Source: Promicromonospora soli
GTDB taxonomy: Bacteria > Actinomycetota > Actinomycetes > Actinomycetales > Cellulomonadaceae
DNA: 64,000 nt
Assembly (NCBI RefSeq): GCF_014653785.1
Contig: NZ_BNAS01000002.1
Span: 58,756 to 122,755, forward strand
Direction: 5' to 3'
A program made the position numbers and the translations under genes. Shown here one piece after another: positions 17,761 through 26,361 of this stretch. Numbering within the stretch: the first letter of the stretch is position 1; every line of letters starts with the position of its first letter. The notes beneath the pieces are model-generated. The model saw only the letters and a program-made list of their open reading frames with translations, ran no database searches and was not told the DNA's origin.

Positions 17761-18768
17761 TCAGTACTCGCGCGTGGGCAGCGCTTCCTTGGCCGCGGCC
17801 TGGTCGAACGCCTCGTCCTTGACGACGATGCGCTTCTCGACCTCTTCACCGGCGATGACGGCCTTGGCGATCTCCGCCAGGTCCGGCCCGAGGAGCGGGT
17901 TGCACTCGACGATGTAGTTGATCTTGCCGTCGGCGAGCGCCTGCATGCCGTCCTTGACGGCGTCGATCGTGACGATCTGGATGTCCTTGCCCGGCACCAG
18001 GCCGGCCGCCTCGATGGCCTCGATCGCGCCGAGACCCATGTCGTCGTTGTGGGCGAACACGAGGTCGATGTCGTCGTGCTTGTTGAGGAAGCCCTCCATG
18101 ACGGTCTTGCCCTCGGCACGCGTGAAGTTACCGGTCTGGCTGTCGATGATCTCGACGTCCGAGCCCTCGATGGCGGACTCGAAGCCTTCCTTGCGGTCGA
18201 TCGCCGGGGCCGAGCCCGTGGTGCCCTGGAGCTCGACGACCTTGAGGCCCTCGCCGTCGAAGTTCTCGGCGACCCACTGACCGGCCGTCTCGCCCTCCTT
18301 GACGAAGTCGGAGCCGATGAACGACTCGTAGAGGGTCTCGTCCTCAGCGTCGACGGCGCGGTCCGTGAGGATCACGGGGATGCCTGCAGCCTTGGCCTCC
18401 TGGAGCACGGCGTCCCAGCCGGTCTCGACCACCGGGGAGAACGCGATGACGTCCACGCCCTGCGTGATGTAGGAGCGGATGGCCTGGATCTGGTTCTCCT
18501 GCTTCTGCTGGGCGTCGGAGAACTTGAGGTCGAAGCCGTTCTCCGCGGTGAGCGTGTCCTGGATGGACTTGGTGTTCGCTGCTCGCCACCCCGACTCGGC
18601 GCCCACCTGGGAGAAGCCGAGCGTGATGACGCCGTCGTCGGCGCCGGCGGCCGGCTCGCCGCCGGCTGCGGGCTCGTTACCTGCGTCCGAGCTGCAGGCG
18701 CCGAGTGCAAACAGCGAAGTTGCCGCCACCGCCGCGAGGACGGTGCGGGTGAGGGTAGTGCGTGCCAT
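17761..18768 (-). CDS. ytfQ: Furanose-binding lipoprotein YtfQ
   Basis: This 335-residue lipoprotein should bind a furanose sugar outside the cell. The signal ends in ALGAC, a lipobox. The mature part starts ITLGFSQVGAESGWR and includes AQQKQENQIQAIRSYI and VFAHNDDMGLGAIEAI, which are strongly diagnostic of YtfQ. AAGGAGG lies just before the ATG. The first gene of the ytfQRT-yjfF operon, it has a class 2 operator about 66 bases upstream, shared with chvE and araB, so uptake and catabolism are probably co-regulated. Arabinofuranose is the inferred ligand. Confidence 0.92.
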   Translation of the reverse strand: MARTTLTRTVLAAVAATSLFALGACSSDAGNEPAAGGEPAAGADDGVITLGFSQVGAESGWRAANTKSIQDTLTAENGFDLKFSDAQQKQENQIQAIRSYITQGVDVIAFSPVVETGWDAVLQEAKAAGIPVILTDRAVDAEDETLYESFIGSDFVKEGETAGQWVAENFDGEGLKVVELQGTTGSAPAIDRKEGFESAIEGSDVEIIDSQTGNFTRAEGKTVMEGFLNKHDDIDLVFAHNDDMGLGAIEAIEAAGLVPGKDIQIVTIDAVKDGMQALADGKINYIVECNPLLGPDLAEIAKAVIAGEEVEKRIVVKDEAFDQAAAKEALPTREY

Positions 18769-18833
18769 GTCTCCTCCTTGAGAGCCCGCGCGACGTCGTG
18801 CGGGTTACGTGCGGCGAAATTGCCCGCCTCGAA

Positions 18834-18847
18834 TGTTAGCGCTCACA
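18834..18847. promoter_or_regulatory. Class 2 operator upstream of ytfQ
   Basis: TGTTAGCGCTCACA is a LacI-type site differing from the chvE and araB sites at one base. On the minus strand its end supplies TAACAT, a possible -10. Repression by a LacI protein is inferred. Confidence 0.65.
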
Positions 18848-18942
18848 TGGCCGAGTCCATAGCCACCCAAGTCACATTCTAGTAACGAGTCAGGCGCGAT
18901 TCCTCTAATAGAGGAACATTCGGATTTGTGTGACGAAGTGAC

Positions 18943-19986
18943 CTAATTCCTCACCGCCAGGGCGAGCGGCCACCCGTCGTCCGACCACGCCAGCTCCTCG
19001 ACCGCCAGCCGGAAGTCCCCGCCCGACGTGCCGTCGTAGTAGTGAAAGGCGAGGTGCCCGCGGGAGACCGACTGCCCGCCCGGCCCGACCATGGTCCCCT
19101 CTGTGCCGAGCACCGGGGTGCCGCCGCCCAGGACGAGATCCTTCCCGTCCGCGTCCACGTACGGACCCGTGACCTCCCGGGAGCGCCCGACGGCGATGTT
19201 GTAGGTCGAGTCGGTGCCACGGCAGCAGAGGTCGCGGGAGAAGAACAGGTAGTACCAGCCGTCCCGCTCGACGACGTACGGCGCCTCGATCGGGTTGTCG
19301 GGCACGCCTACCCGGCTCGCGACCGTGACGGGCTCGGCCCCTGCCGGCGGCTTCCCGCTGGGCCACTCCAGCGGGAGCAGCTGGAGGCCGCCCCAGAACG
19401 ACCCGAAGAACAGCCACGGGTTCCCGTCAGCGTCCTCGACGATCCCGGGGTCGATCGCGTTGAAGTTGTCCTCGCCAGGCACAGACTCGACGACCATGCC
19501 CTGGTCGGTCCAGCCGTAGGCGGGGTCGTCCGGGTCGGGCGTGGCGCCCGTCCGCAGGCCGATCGCCGAGCGGTTCGACCCGAACGTCGACGCCGAGTAG
19601 TAGAGGTACCAGGTGTCGTCGTGCTCATAGAGCTCGGGCGCCCAGAAGTTCTCGACGCCGTCGATGCTTGCTCGCACCCACTCCGGGTCGGTGTCGGCGT
19701 CCCAGGCGGTGCCGGCGTCCGCCCAGGTGGCCCCTCCGTCGTCGGAGCGGCGCACCTGCGGCGCGCCGAACCCGACGTTGACGTCGCCGGTCGAGTACAC
19801 GAACCACGGCTCGCCCTCGGCCCCGGCGACGAGGGCCGGGTCGTGCACCCGCAGGTCGCCGGCCAGGTCCAGCACCCGGGGCCGCGGCTCCCAGGGCCTG
19901 GTCACCGCCAGAGCCGAGACCGTCGCGGCGACCCCGACGGCCACCGCGACGGACGCCGACACGCCTACCGTCCGCCGGCGGCTCAC
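18943..19986 (-). CDS. GH43 endo-arabinanase-like protein, exported or anchored
   Basis: This 347-residue GH43 enzyme likely cleaves alpha-1,5-arabinan. Residues 5-30 form a hydrophobic segment after RRR (signal peptide or membrane anchor; no clear cleavage site). The propeller shows base Asp in LRVHDPALV, FWAPELYEHDDTWYLYYSAS, FNAIDPGIVEDADG, acid Glu in IEAPYVVERDGWYYLFFS and MVGPGGQSV, the hallmarks of arabinanases. A CCRG motif matches the secreted relative at 28226. The GTG at 19986 overlaps the GH51 stop by four bases (GTGA), coupling an exported arabinanase to a cytoplasmic arabinofuranosidase. A longer open frame upstream only shadows the GH51 gene. Confidence 0.88.
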   Translation of the reverse strand: MSRRRTVGVSASVAVAVGVAATVSALAVTRPWEPRPRVLDLAGDLRVHDPALVAGAEGEPWFVYSTGDVNVGFGAPQVRRSDDGGATWADAGTAWDADTDPEWVRASIDGVENFWAPELYEHDDTWYLYYSASTFGSNRSAIGLRTGATPDPDDPAYGWTDQGMVVESVPGEDNFNAIDPGIVEDADGNPWLFFGSFWGGLQLLPLEWPSGKPPAGAEPVTVASRVGVPDNPIEAPYVVERDGWYYLFFSRDLCCRGTDSTYNIAVGRSREVTGPYVDADGKDLVLGGGTPVLGTEGTMVGPGGQSVSRGHLAFHYYDGTSGGDFRLAVEELAWSDDGWPLALAVRN

Positions 19987-21494
19987 TCCTTCTCCAGGCG
20001 CAGCATCGACCAGGAGACCGGAGGCAGCTCGGCCCGGACCCGGTCGTCGGCCACCTTCGCCGACGTGTTCGGCTGCGGCAGCACGCTCGTGTCGTCGTCC
20101 GCGGTGGCGTGCCAGGTGTGATCGGGGTTGGACAGCGTCAGGGCCTGGGCCACGCGCATGCCCGGGAACCCACGCAGGTCGACGTCGAGCACCACCTGCT
20201 CGGTCAGCGACCGGTTCACGGCGAACAGCACGACGTCGCCGGACTCGGCGTCGTACGTGGCCACGGCGTCGAGCACGGCGACCTCGCCGAACTTGGCGGT
20301 CTCGTGCACGGGCGAGTCGACAGCGAGCCGGAGCACCTCGCCGGCGGCGTGCCGGGCGGTGAGCGCGAACGGGTGGAAGATCGTCTGCTTCCAGATGCGC
20401 CCGCCGGGTTCGGTCATGATCGGTGCGATGACGTTGACGAGCTGCGCGAGGGACGCCGCGTGCACGCGGTCGGTGTTGCGCAGCAGCGAGATGAGCATGT
20501 TGCCCACCAGCACGGCGTCGGCCACGTTGTACCGGTCCTCCAGGAGCACGGGCGCCACGGGCCAGTCGTCGCCCGACGGCGGCCGCGACTCCGCGCGCTT
20601 CTGGTACCAGACGTTCCACTCGTCGAACGAGATGTGGATCCGCTTGGTGTGCTTGCCCGCCGCGCGGACGGCGTCAGCCGTAGCGGCCACCGACTCCACG
20701 AAGTGGTCCATGTCCACCACGGAGGCCAGGAACGACGCCAGGTCGCCGTCCTCCTCCCAGTAGTAGGCGTGCGCGGAGATGTGGTCGACGTGCTCGTACG
20801 CCTCCGTGAGCACCGTGTGCTCCCACTCGCCGAACGTCGGCATGGCCGAGCTCGAGGAGCCGCACACCACGAGCTCGAGACCCTGGTCGATCATGCGCAT
20901 CGCGCGGGCAGTCTCCGCCGCGAGCCGCCCGTACTCCTGGGCGGTCTTGTGTCCGATCTGCCACGGGCCGTCCATCTCGTTGCCCAGGCACCACATCTTG
21001 ATCTTGTACGGGTCCTCGGCTCCGTTGGCCCGGCGCTGGTCGGCCCAGTAGGAGCCGGCCGGCACGTTGCAGTACTCGAGCAGGTCGAGCGCCTCCTGCA
21101 CACCACGCGTGCCCAGGTTGACGGCCATCATGGGCTCGACGCCGGCCTTGGCGGTCCAGCGCATGAACTCGTCGACGCCCACGAGGTTGGGCTCCATCGT
21201 GTGCCAGGCCAGGTCCAGGCGCCGGGGACGCTGCTCGACCGGTCCGACCGCGTCCTCCCACCGGTATCCGGAGACGAAGTTGCCGCCCGGGTAGCGCACC
21301 GTCGATACGCCGAGCTCGCGCGTGAGCTCGATGACGTCGCCGCGGAAGCCGTCGGCATCGGCGGTGGGATGCCCCGGGTCGTGGATGCCCGTGTAGACGC
21401 AGCGCCCGAGGTGTTCGACGAACGAGCCGAAGGTGCGGCGGCGCACGGGCCCGACGACGAAGGCGGGGTCGAGCGAGACGGTGGCGGAGTGCAT
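19983..21494 (-). CDS. Intracellular alpha-L-arabinofuranosidase, GH51 (second copy)
   Basis: This 503-residue cytoplasmic GH51 enzyme is a close relative of the one at 6063. Acid/base Glu173 lies in MWCLGNEMDGPWQIG and nucleophile Glu292 in SFDEWNVWYQ. No signal peptide is visible. I choose the ATG at 21494 (MHSATVSL) because AGGA lies five bases before it; an ATG four codons upstream (21506) has a site that is too close. It is divergent from an oligosaccharide ABC operon, with two class 1 operators between them. It overlaps the GH43 gene downstream. Two GH51 enzymes with the same core suggest different linkage or chain-length preference; this cannot be decided from sequence. Confidence 0.95.
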   Translation of the reverse strand: MHSATVSLDPAFVVGPVRRRTFGSFVEHLGRCVYTGIHDPGHPTADADGFRGDVIELTRELGVSTVRYPGGNFVSGYRWEDAVGPVEQRPRRLDLAWHTMEPNLVGVDEFMRWTAKAGVEPMMAVNLGTRGVQEALDLLEYCNVPAGSYWADQRRANGAEDPYKIKMWCLGNEMDGPWQIGHKTAQEYGRLAAETARAMRMIDQGLELVVCGSSSSAMPTFGEWEHTVLTEAYEHVDHISAHAYYWEEDGDLASFLASVVDMDHFVESVAATADAVRAAGKHTKRIHISFDEWNVWYQKRAESRPPSGDDWPVAPVLLEDRYNVADAVLVGNMLISLLRNTDRVHAASLAQLVNVIAPIMTEPGGRIWKQTIFHPFALTARHAAGEVLRLAVDSPVHETAKFGEVAVLDAVATYDAESGDVVLFAVNRSLTEQVVLDVDLRGFPGMRVAQALTLSNPDHTWHATADDDTSVLPQPNTSAKVADDRVRAELPPVSWSMLRLEKE

Positions 21495-21533
21495 GGAGTT
21501 CCTCATTCCCTGTCGCAGCCGCAGCGGCCGCTG

Positions 21534-21545
21534 TACATCGTTGTA
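21534..21545. promoter_or_regulatory. Class 1 operator near GH51 start
   Basis: TACATCGTTGTA lies 40 bases upstream of the GH51 start and is identical to the site at 28165. It probably overlaps the GH51 promoter. Confidence 0.65.
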
Positions 21546-21576
21546 GACCAGATGCTAGCGTGTGCCGCATCGATTC

Positions 21577-21588
21577 TCCATCGATGTA
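21577..21588. promoter_or_regulatory. Second class 1 operator in the divergent gap
   Basis: TCCATCGATGTA matches the class 1 consensus with one change. It lies 104 bases before the binding-protein gene at 21693 and 32 bases from the first site, about three helical turns. Paired sites could allow looping or separate control of the two divergent operons. Confidence 0.55.
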
Positions 21589-21692
21589 ACTTCAGAGCCG
21601 AAGAGACAACCCGGTACGCTCCGCGACACGCTGCGCCGCCATATCTGGCGGCTCGGCCCGCACCAGCAGCCCGGCTCAAGAGAGGAACCGTG

Positions 21693-23039
21693 ATGAGGAA
21701 GTCACGCCTGACCACCGGCATCGTCGCCACCCTGGTCCTGGCCTCCACCGCCGCCTGCGGCAGTGGTTCGGGAACGGACGACGACGGCAAGCTCACCTTC
21801 ATGTTCCGCGGTGGCGAGGACGAGAAGGCCGCATATCAGGAGGCCATCGACAGGTTCTCCGAGGAGACCGGCGTGGAGGTCGAGGTCATCGTCACCGACG
21901 CCGACCAGTACGCCACCAAGCTCCAGGCAGCGATCTCGGGCAACAACGTGCCCGACGTGTTCTACATCGAGCAGGCCAACCTGCAGTCCTACGTCACCTC
22001 CGGCGTGCTTCTCGACATCACGGACCACGTCGAGGCCGCTGGCGTCGACCTGGACAACCTGTGGGAGTACGGCGTCAACTCCTACCGCTACGACGGCACG
22101 CTCCAGGGCACGCCCGACGGCGCGCTCTACGGCCTGCCGAAGGACGTCGGCCCGTTCGCCATGGGCTACAACAAGACGATGCTCGAGGCCGAGGGCATCG
22201 AGCTGCCGAGCCCCGACGAGCCCTACACCTGGGACGAGTGGCTCGACGTGCTGAAGAAGGTCACCAAGGACACGGACGGCAACAACGAGGTCGACCAGTG
22301 GGGCACCGGCCTCAACGTCCAGTGGAACATGCAGGGCTTCGCCTGGAGCAACGGCGCCGACTGGACCAACGAGGACCGCACCGAGGTCACCGTGGACACC
22401 CCCGAGATGGCCGAGGCGCTGCAGTACATCGCCGACCTGACCACGGTGGACGAGGTCACCCCGAACGCCGAGCAGGCGGCCACGCTGGACACCTACCAGC
22501 GTTGGATGGAGGGAGAGCTCGCCTTCTTCCCCGTGGGTCCCTGGGACGTGAGCGTGTACAACGAGCTCGACTTCGACTACGACCTCATCCCGTTCCCCGC
22601 GGGCTCCACGGGTGAGCCCGCCACGTGGGTCGGCTCGCTCGGCATCGGCGTCTCGGCCACGACCGCCATGCCGGAGGAGGCGGCCGAGCTGGTCACCTAC
22701 CTGTCCGCCGACGAGACCGCACAGCAGACCCTGGTCGACGCCGGCATCCAGGTGCCGAACCTCAAGGACATGGCCGCCGAATGGGCGGCCGAGGAGGGCA
22801 CGAGCCCGGCCAACCGCCAGGAGTTCCTCGACATCGTGGAGGACTACGGCCGCCCGATGCCGGCCGCGATGACCTATGGCGCCGCCTGGTACGACGAGAT
22901 GTGGACCAACATCCAGCCCGTCCTTGACGGCCAGCAGACGGCCGAGGAGTACCTGGCCGAGGTGGAGCCGCGGATGCAGGCTCTGCTCGACGAGTCCAAC
23001 GACCAGGCCGAGCAGGCCGCAGCCGCCTCCGCCAACTAG
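21693..23039 (+). CDS. Sugar-binding lipoprotein of MalE type (arabino-oligosaccharide candidate)
   Basis: This 448-residue extracellular solute-binding protein (SBP_bac_1 type) begins MRKSRLTTGIVATLVLAST and has lipobox TAAC. Conserved features include PDVFYIEQANLQSYV, YGLPKDVGPFAMGYN, TYQRWMEGELAFFPVGPWD and a Glu-rich C terminus. AGAGGA lies eight bases before the ATG. It heads an operon with MalF- and MalG-type permeases, a cytoplasmic GH43 and a YesL-type protein, so arabino-oligosaccharides are the likely ligand. It is divergent from GH51 across two class 1 operators. No ATPase is present in the operon. Confidence 0.9.
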   Translation: MRKSRLTTGIVATLVLASTAACGSGSGTDDDGKLTFMFRGGEDEKAAYQEAIDRFSEETGVEVEVIVTDADQYATKLQAAISGNNVPDVFYIEQANLQSYVTSGVLLDITDHVEAAGVDLDNLWEYGVNSYRYDGTLQGTPDGALYGLPKDVGPFAMGYNKTMLEAEGIELPSPDEPYTWDEWLDVLKKVTKDTDGNNEVDQWGTGLNVQWNMQGFAWSNGADWTNEDRTEVTVDTPEMAEALQYIADLTTVDEVTPNAEQAATLDTYQRWMEGELAFFPVGPWDVSVYNELDFDYDLIPFPAGSTGEPATWVGSLGIGVSATTAMPEEAAELVTYLSADETAQQTLVDAGIQVPNLKDMAAEWAAEEGTSPANRQEFLDIVEDYGRPMPAAMTYGAAWYDEMWTNIQPVLDGQQTAEEYLAEVEPRMQALLDESNDQAEQAAAASAN

Positions 23040-23045
23040 TCCTCT

Positions 23046-23112
23046 TGGGTTGTGGGCGTGATCGTTGCGCCTAAAGCGGTCATGGGGTCGCAACGATCAC
23101 GCCCACAACCCA
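23046..23112. repeat. Structured hairpin repeat, 21-base loop, copy 1
   Basis: Arms at 23046-23068 and 23090-23112 are perfectly complementary over 23 bases (core GTTGTGGGCGTGATCGTTGC). The loop is 21 bases and begins GCCTAAAGCGG. It sits between the binding-protein and permease genes, where hairpins often limit downstream expression. The second copy at 29607-29669 has the same loop length and a compensatory change in the stem. Confidence 0.85.
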
Positions 23113-23134
23113 GGCCACTGCAGAGAGGGATCTC

Positions 23135-24028
23135 ATGGCTGGCACGGCTTCGCGCCTCCATCGGTCCGAGAACCGCTGGGCCCTCGCCTTCGTCGCGGCC
23201 CCGGTGATCGGCTACCTGCTGTTCACGCTGTATCCGGTGTGCTTCGCCGTGTACGCGTCGCTGACGAACTGGAACGGCCTCGGGGTCATGCGGTTCGTCG
23301 GCCTCGACAACTACGTGAAGCTCCTCAGCGACGCGAACTTCCTCGAGTCGTTGTACAACACCTTCTTCTACATGATCGGCATCCCGATCGGCCTGGGTAT
23401 GTCACTCGCCCTCGCCGTCGCGATGAACCGCAAGATCGTCGGCCTGACCGCCTTCCGCACCATCTACTACGTGCCGGTCATCTCGTCTCTCGCGGCGATC
23501 GCGATCCTGTGGCAGTGGGCGTACAACGGCGACTTCGGCCTGGTGAACCAGGCCCTTGCCCTCGTCGGCATCGACGGCCCCAACTGGCTGGCCAGCACGG
23601 TCTGGGCCAAGCCGGCGATCATCCTGATGGCCATCTGGAAGGGCCTGGGGTACTCGATGATCCTGTACCTGGCCGCCATCCAGTCGGTGCCGCGCTCGCT
23701 CTACGAGGCCGCGCAGCTCGACGGCGCCAACGGCTGGCAGCGGTTTCGCACCATCACCCTGCCCATGGTCCGTCCGGTGACGTTCTTCCTGGTGGTGACC
23801 AACGTGATCGGCGGGGCGCAGATCTTCACCGAGATCAACATCATGACGCCCTCAGGCGGACCGGAGTACAGCACCGCGTCAGCGGTCTGGCACATCTGGC
23901 GACAGGCGTTCCGGTACCAGCAGATGGGGTACGCGACGGCCATGGCGATCGTGCTCGGCCTGCTGATCCTCATCATCACCCTGATCCAGTTCAGCCTGAA
24001 CCGGCGCAACAGCTTCGCCATCGACTGA
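23135..24028 (+). CDS. Oligosaccharide ABC permease, MalF/UgpA type
   Basis: This 297-residue permease has six predicted membrane helices and the EAA loop LYEAAQLDGANGWQRFRTITLPM near residues 190-212, which contacts the ATPase. AGAGGGA lies before the ATG. It forms the importer with the next permease and the lipoprotein upstream. Such actinobacterial systems usually share the MsiK ATPase encoded elsewhere. Confidence 0.92.
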   Translation: MAGTASRLHRSENRWALAFVAAPVIGYLLFTLYPVCFAVYASLTNWNGLGVMRFVGLDNYVKLLSDANFLESLYNTFFYMIGIPIGLGMSLALAVAMNRKIVGLTAFRTIYYVPVISSLAAIAILWQWAYNGDFGLVNQALALVGIDGPNWLASTVWAKPAIILMAIWKGLGYSMILYLAAIQSVPRSLYEAAQLDGANGWQRFRTITLPMVRPVTFFLVVTNVIGGAQIFTEINIMTPSGGPEYSTASAVWHIWRQAFRYQQMGYATAMAIVLGLLILIITLIQFSLNRRNSFAID

Positions 24029-24046
24029 GGCGGAGGCGGAGGAATC

Positions 24047-24982
24047 ATGAGTCTCACCACGGCCCAGAGCCGCGACCCCCTGAACACCAAGACCCGCGGC
24101 CTCGCGTCTCCCGGCCGCAAGGCCCCGGGCCGCACCCCGATGAGCCGGACCACGAGCACCCGTATCGGTGACTGGCTGGTCTTCACCCTGCTCTCCGCCG
24201 GCGCGATCGTGATGGTCGCACCGCTGGTCTGGATGGTCTCCACGTCGCTGAAGACCAAGACGGAGGTCTTCGCCCTGCCACCCGTGTGGATCCCCGAGGT
24301 GCCACAGTGGGACACCTACGTCCGGATGTGGCAGGACTCCAGCATCCTCACCGGGTTCCAGAACAGCTTCATCGTGGCCGCCACCGTCACCGTGCTCGGC
24401 ACGATCACCTGCTCGATGGCGGCGTTCGCCATCGCGAAGATGCGGCTACCGTTCAGCAACCTCATCTTCGTCGGCCTGCTGACCGGGATCATGATCCCGT
24501 ACCCCACCCTGATGATCCCGCAGTTCGTGATGTTCTCCCGGATCGGTTGGGTGGACACGCTCCTGCCGCTGATCGTCCCGGCGATCTTCGGCAACATCCT
24601 CGTGATCTTCTTCCTGCGGCAGTACCTGGAGAACGTGCCGAACTCGATCATCGAGGCGGCCAAGATCGACGGCGCGAGCTTCTGGCAGATCTTCTGGCGG
24701 CTGATCTTCCCGATCATCCGGCCGGCGGTGGCCGCCCAGTTCATCCTCTGGTTCATGGCCATCTGGAACGACTACCTGGCGCCGATCCTGTACCTGAACA
24801 CACCGGGGCGGCAGACCCTCCAGGTGGTCATCGCCAACATGAACGTGCAGTACGCGACCCAGCGGGACTACCCGCTGATCATGGGCGCGTCCTTCATCGC
24901 TCTGCTGCCCATCCTCGCGATCTTCCTGATCTTCCAGCGGCAGATCATCGAGTCGGTCGCCCTCTCCGGCACGAAGGGATGA
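24047..24982 (+). CDS. Oligosaccharide ABC permease, MalG/UgpE type
   Basis: This 311-residue permease carries the EAA loop IIEAAKIDGASFWQIFWRLIFPI near residues 202-224. A 40-residue charged N-terminal extension precedes the first helix. GGAGGA lies three bases before the ATG; the gene follows the partner permease by 18 bases. Its stop overlaps the ATG of the GH43 gene (ATGA), linking uptake with hydrolysis. Confidence 0.92.
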   Translation: MSLTTAQSRDPLNTKTRGLASPGRKAPGRTPMSRTTSTRIGDWLVFTLLSAGAIVMVAPLVWMVSTSLKTKTEVFALPPVWIPEVPQWDTYVRMWQDSSILTGFQNSFIVAATVTVLGTITCSMAAFAIAKMRLPFSNLIFVGLLTGIMIPYPTLMIPQFVMFSRIGWVDTLLPLIVPAIFGNILVIFFLRQYLENVPNSIIEAAKIDGASFWQIFWRLIFPIIRPAVAAQFILWFMAIWNDYLAPILYLNTPGRQTLQVVIANMNVQYATQRDYPLIMGASFIALLPILAIFLIFQRQIIESVALSGTKG

Positions 24983-26361
24983 CCACAGCCGCGTGGGGTG
25001 GCCGGCACGTCCACGACCCCACCGTCGTCCGCGACGACGACGGCACCTACTGGATGTTCTCCACCGACGCCCGCTCGGACGGGCCCGTACGCGCCGGTGT
25101 CCAGGTGCGCACCTCGCGCGACCTGGTGGGCTGGACGTTCCACGGCTGGGCGCTCGACGGCGTCCCCGGCCCGGCGTGCGACTGGTCCACGGCAGCCGGC
25201 CTGTGGGCCCCCGACGTCGTCCGCGTGGGCGATCCGGGCTCCGGAAGGGCCGAGTGGCGCATGTACTACTCCGCGTCGACGTTCGGGTCGCGGCGGTCGG
25301 CGATCGGCCTCGCGACCGCGCCGCACCCATCCGGGCCCTGGAGCGACCGCGGCATCGTGATCGCGAGCGACCACGTGGACGGGCCGGCCGGGCTCGGGCA
25401 CCCCAACGCGATCGACGCGAACCTGGTCACCGAAGCCGGTGGGCGGCAGTGGCTCGTCTACGGCTCGTTCTTCGGCGGCATCTACGCGCTGCCGGTCGAC
25501 CCGGCAACGGGGTTCGTGGTCGACGCGCACCCACCCGAGGCGCTGCGCAGGTTTCCGGGCAAGCTGCTGGCGCGCCGCTCGCGTCTCGCCGATGGCGCGG
25601 TCGAGGGCGCGTTCGTCCTCCCCCGGCCCGGCGGCGGCTGGGCCCTCCTGGTCTCGTACGACTCCTTGGCCGGGACGTACCACCTGCGTGCCGCCGTCGG
25701 GGACGACGTCGGCGGTCCGTTCCAGGACCGCGCCGGGCGGCTGATGACCGACGGCGCGCCAGGCGCCCCGGGCGGCGCGTCCGGCGTCGACCCCTGGCAG
25801 GTCGGCGTGCCGGTCCTGGCGAGCCACCGCCTGGCCCGCGGCCCCGGCATCCTCGCGCCGGGTCACGCGTCGGTCCTCACCGAACCAGGGCGACAGCTCG
25901 TGGTGCACCACGTGCGCGACGCCGACGCTCCGACCGAGCACCGCGTCCAGGTACGGCGGCTGGTGTGGACGCACGACGGCTGGCCCCTGGTCTCGCCGCA
26001 GCCCTGGGCCGGTCCGGACCGCGAGAACGACGACTCCGCCACCTGGCCCACCGGCCCGGACGTGCTCGACGGGACGTGGGAGGTGCTCGACGTCGGCGCC
26101 GCGCCCGCCAAGGTGGTCGACGGCCAGGCCGGAGCGCTCGGCGACGTGCTCGACGGCGCGCTCACCGGCGTCGGCCGAGCGCGCCCGCTCGGCGAAGGGC
26201 GGTTCGTCTGGGAGGGCGCTGCCGGCGACGGGACGTCCCGGACGTGGGCCGCCGTCGTCCATCCCGGCTGGGACGCTGTCCGCGACCGTGCCACGCTGTG
26301 CCTGGCAGCGGTGGACGACGCCGGTCGCGTGGTGACCGGCACGAAGGTGAGCGACGAGTGA
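24979..26361 (+). CDS. Cytoplasmic GH43 arabinanase or arabinofuranosidase
   Basis: This 460-residue GH43 protein lacks a signal peptide, so it should act on oligosaccharides delivered by the upstream transporter. The propeller starts at once with base Asp in RHVHDPTVVRDDDGTYWMF, then LWAPDVVRVGD, HPNAIDANLV, acid Glu in VEGAFVLPRPGG and a late GHASVL. A further 110 residues form a C-terminal beta domain as in some endo-arabinanases. The ATG overlaps the malG-type stop by four bases, and its own stop overlaps the next GTG. The specific bond cleaved is not evident. Confidence 0.85.
   Translation: MTTAAWGGRHVHDPTVVRDDDGTYWMFSTDARSDGPVRAGVQVRTSRDLVGWTFHGWALDGVPGPACDWSTAAGLWAPDVVRVGDPGSGRAEWRMYYSASTFGSRRSAIGLATAPHPSGPWSDRGIVIASDHVDGPAGLGHPNAIDANLVTEAGGRQWLVYGSFFGGIYALPVDPATGFVVDAHPPEALRRFPGKLLARRSRLADGAVEGAFVLPRPGGGWALLVSYDSLAGTYHLRAAVGDDVGGPFQDRAGRLMTDGAPGAPGGASGVDPWQVGVPVLASHRLARGPGILAPGHASVLTEPGRQLVVHHVRDADAPTEHRVQVRRLVWTHDGWPLVSPQPWAGPDRENDDSATWPTGPDVLDGTWEVLDVGAAPAKVVDGQAGALGDVLDGALTGVGRARPLGEGRFVWEGAAGDGTSRTWAAVVHPGWDAVRDRATLCLAAVDDAGRVVTGTKVSDE

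Noticed and set aside
20109-21692. Very long N-terminal extension of the MalE-type gene
   Set aside because: It runs antisense to the GH51 gene; the lipoprotein signal and ribosome site place the start at 21693.
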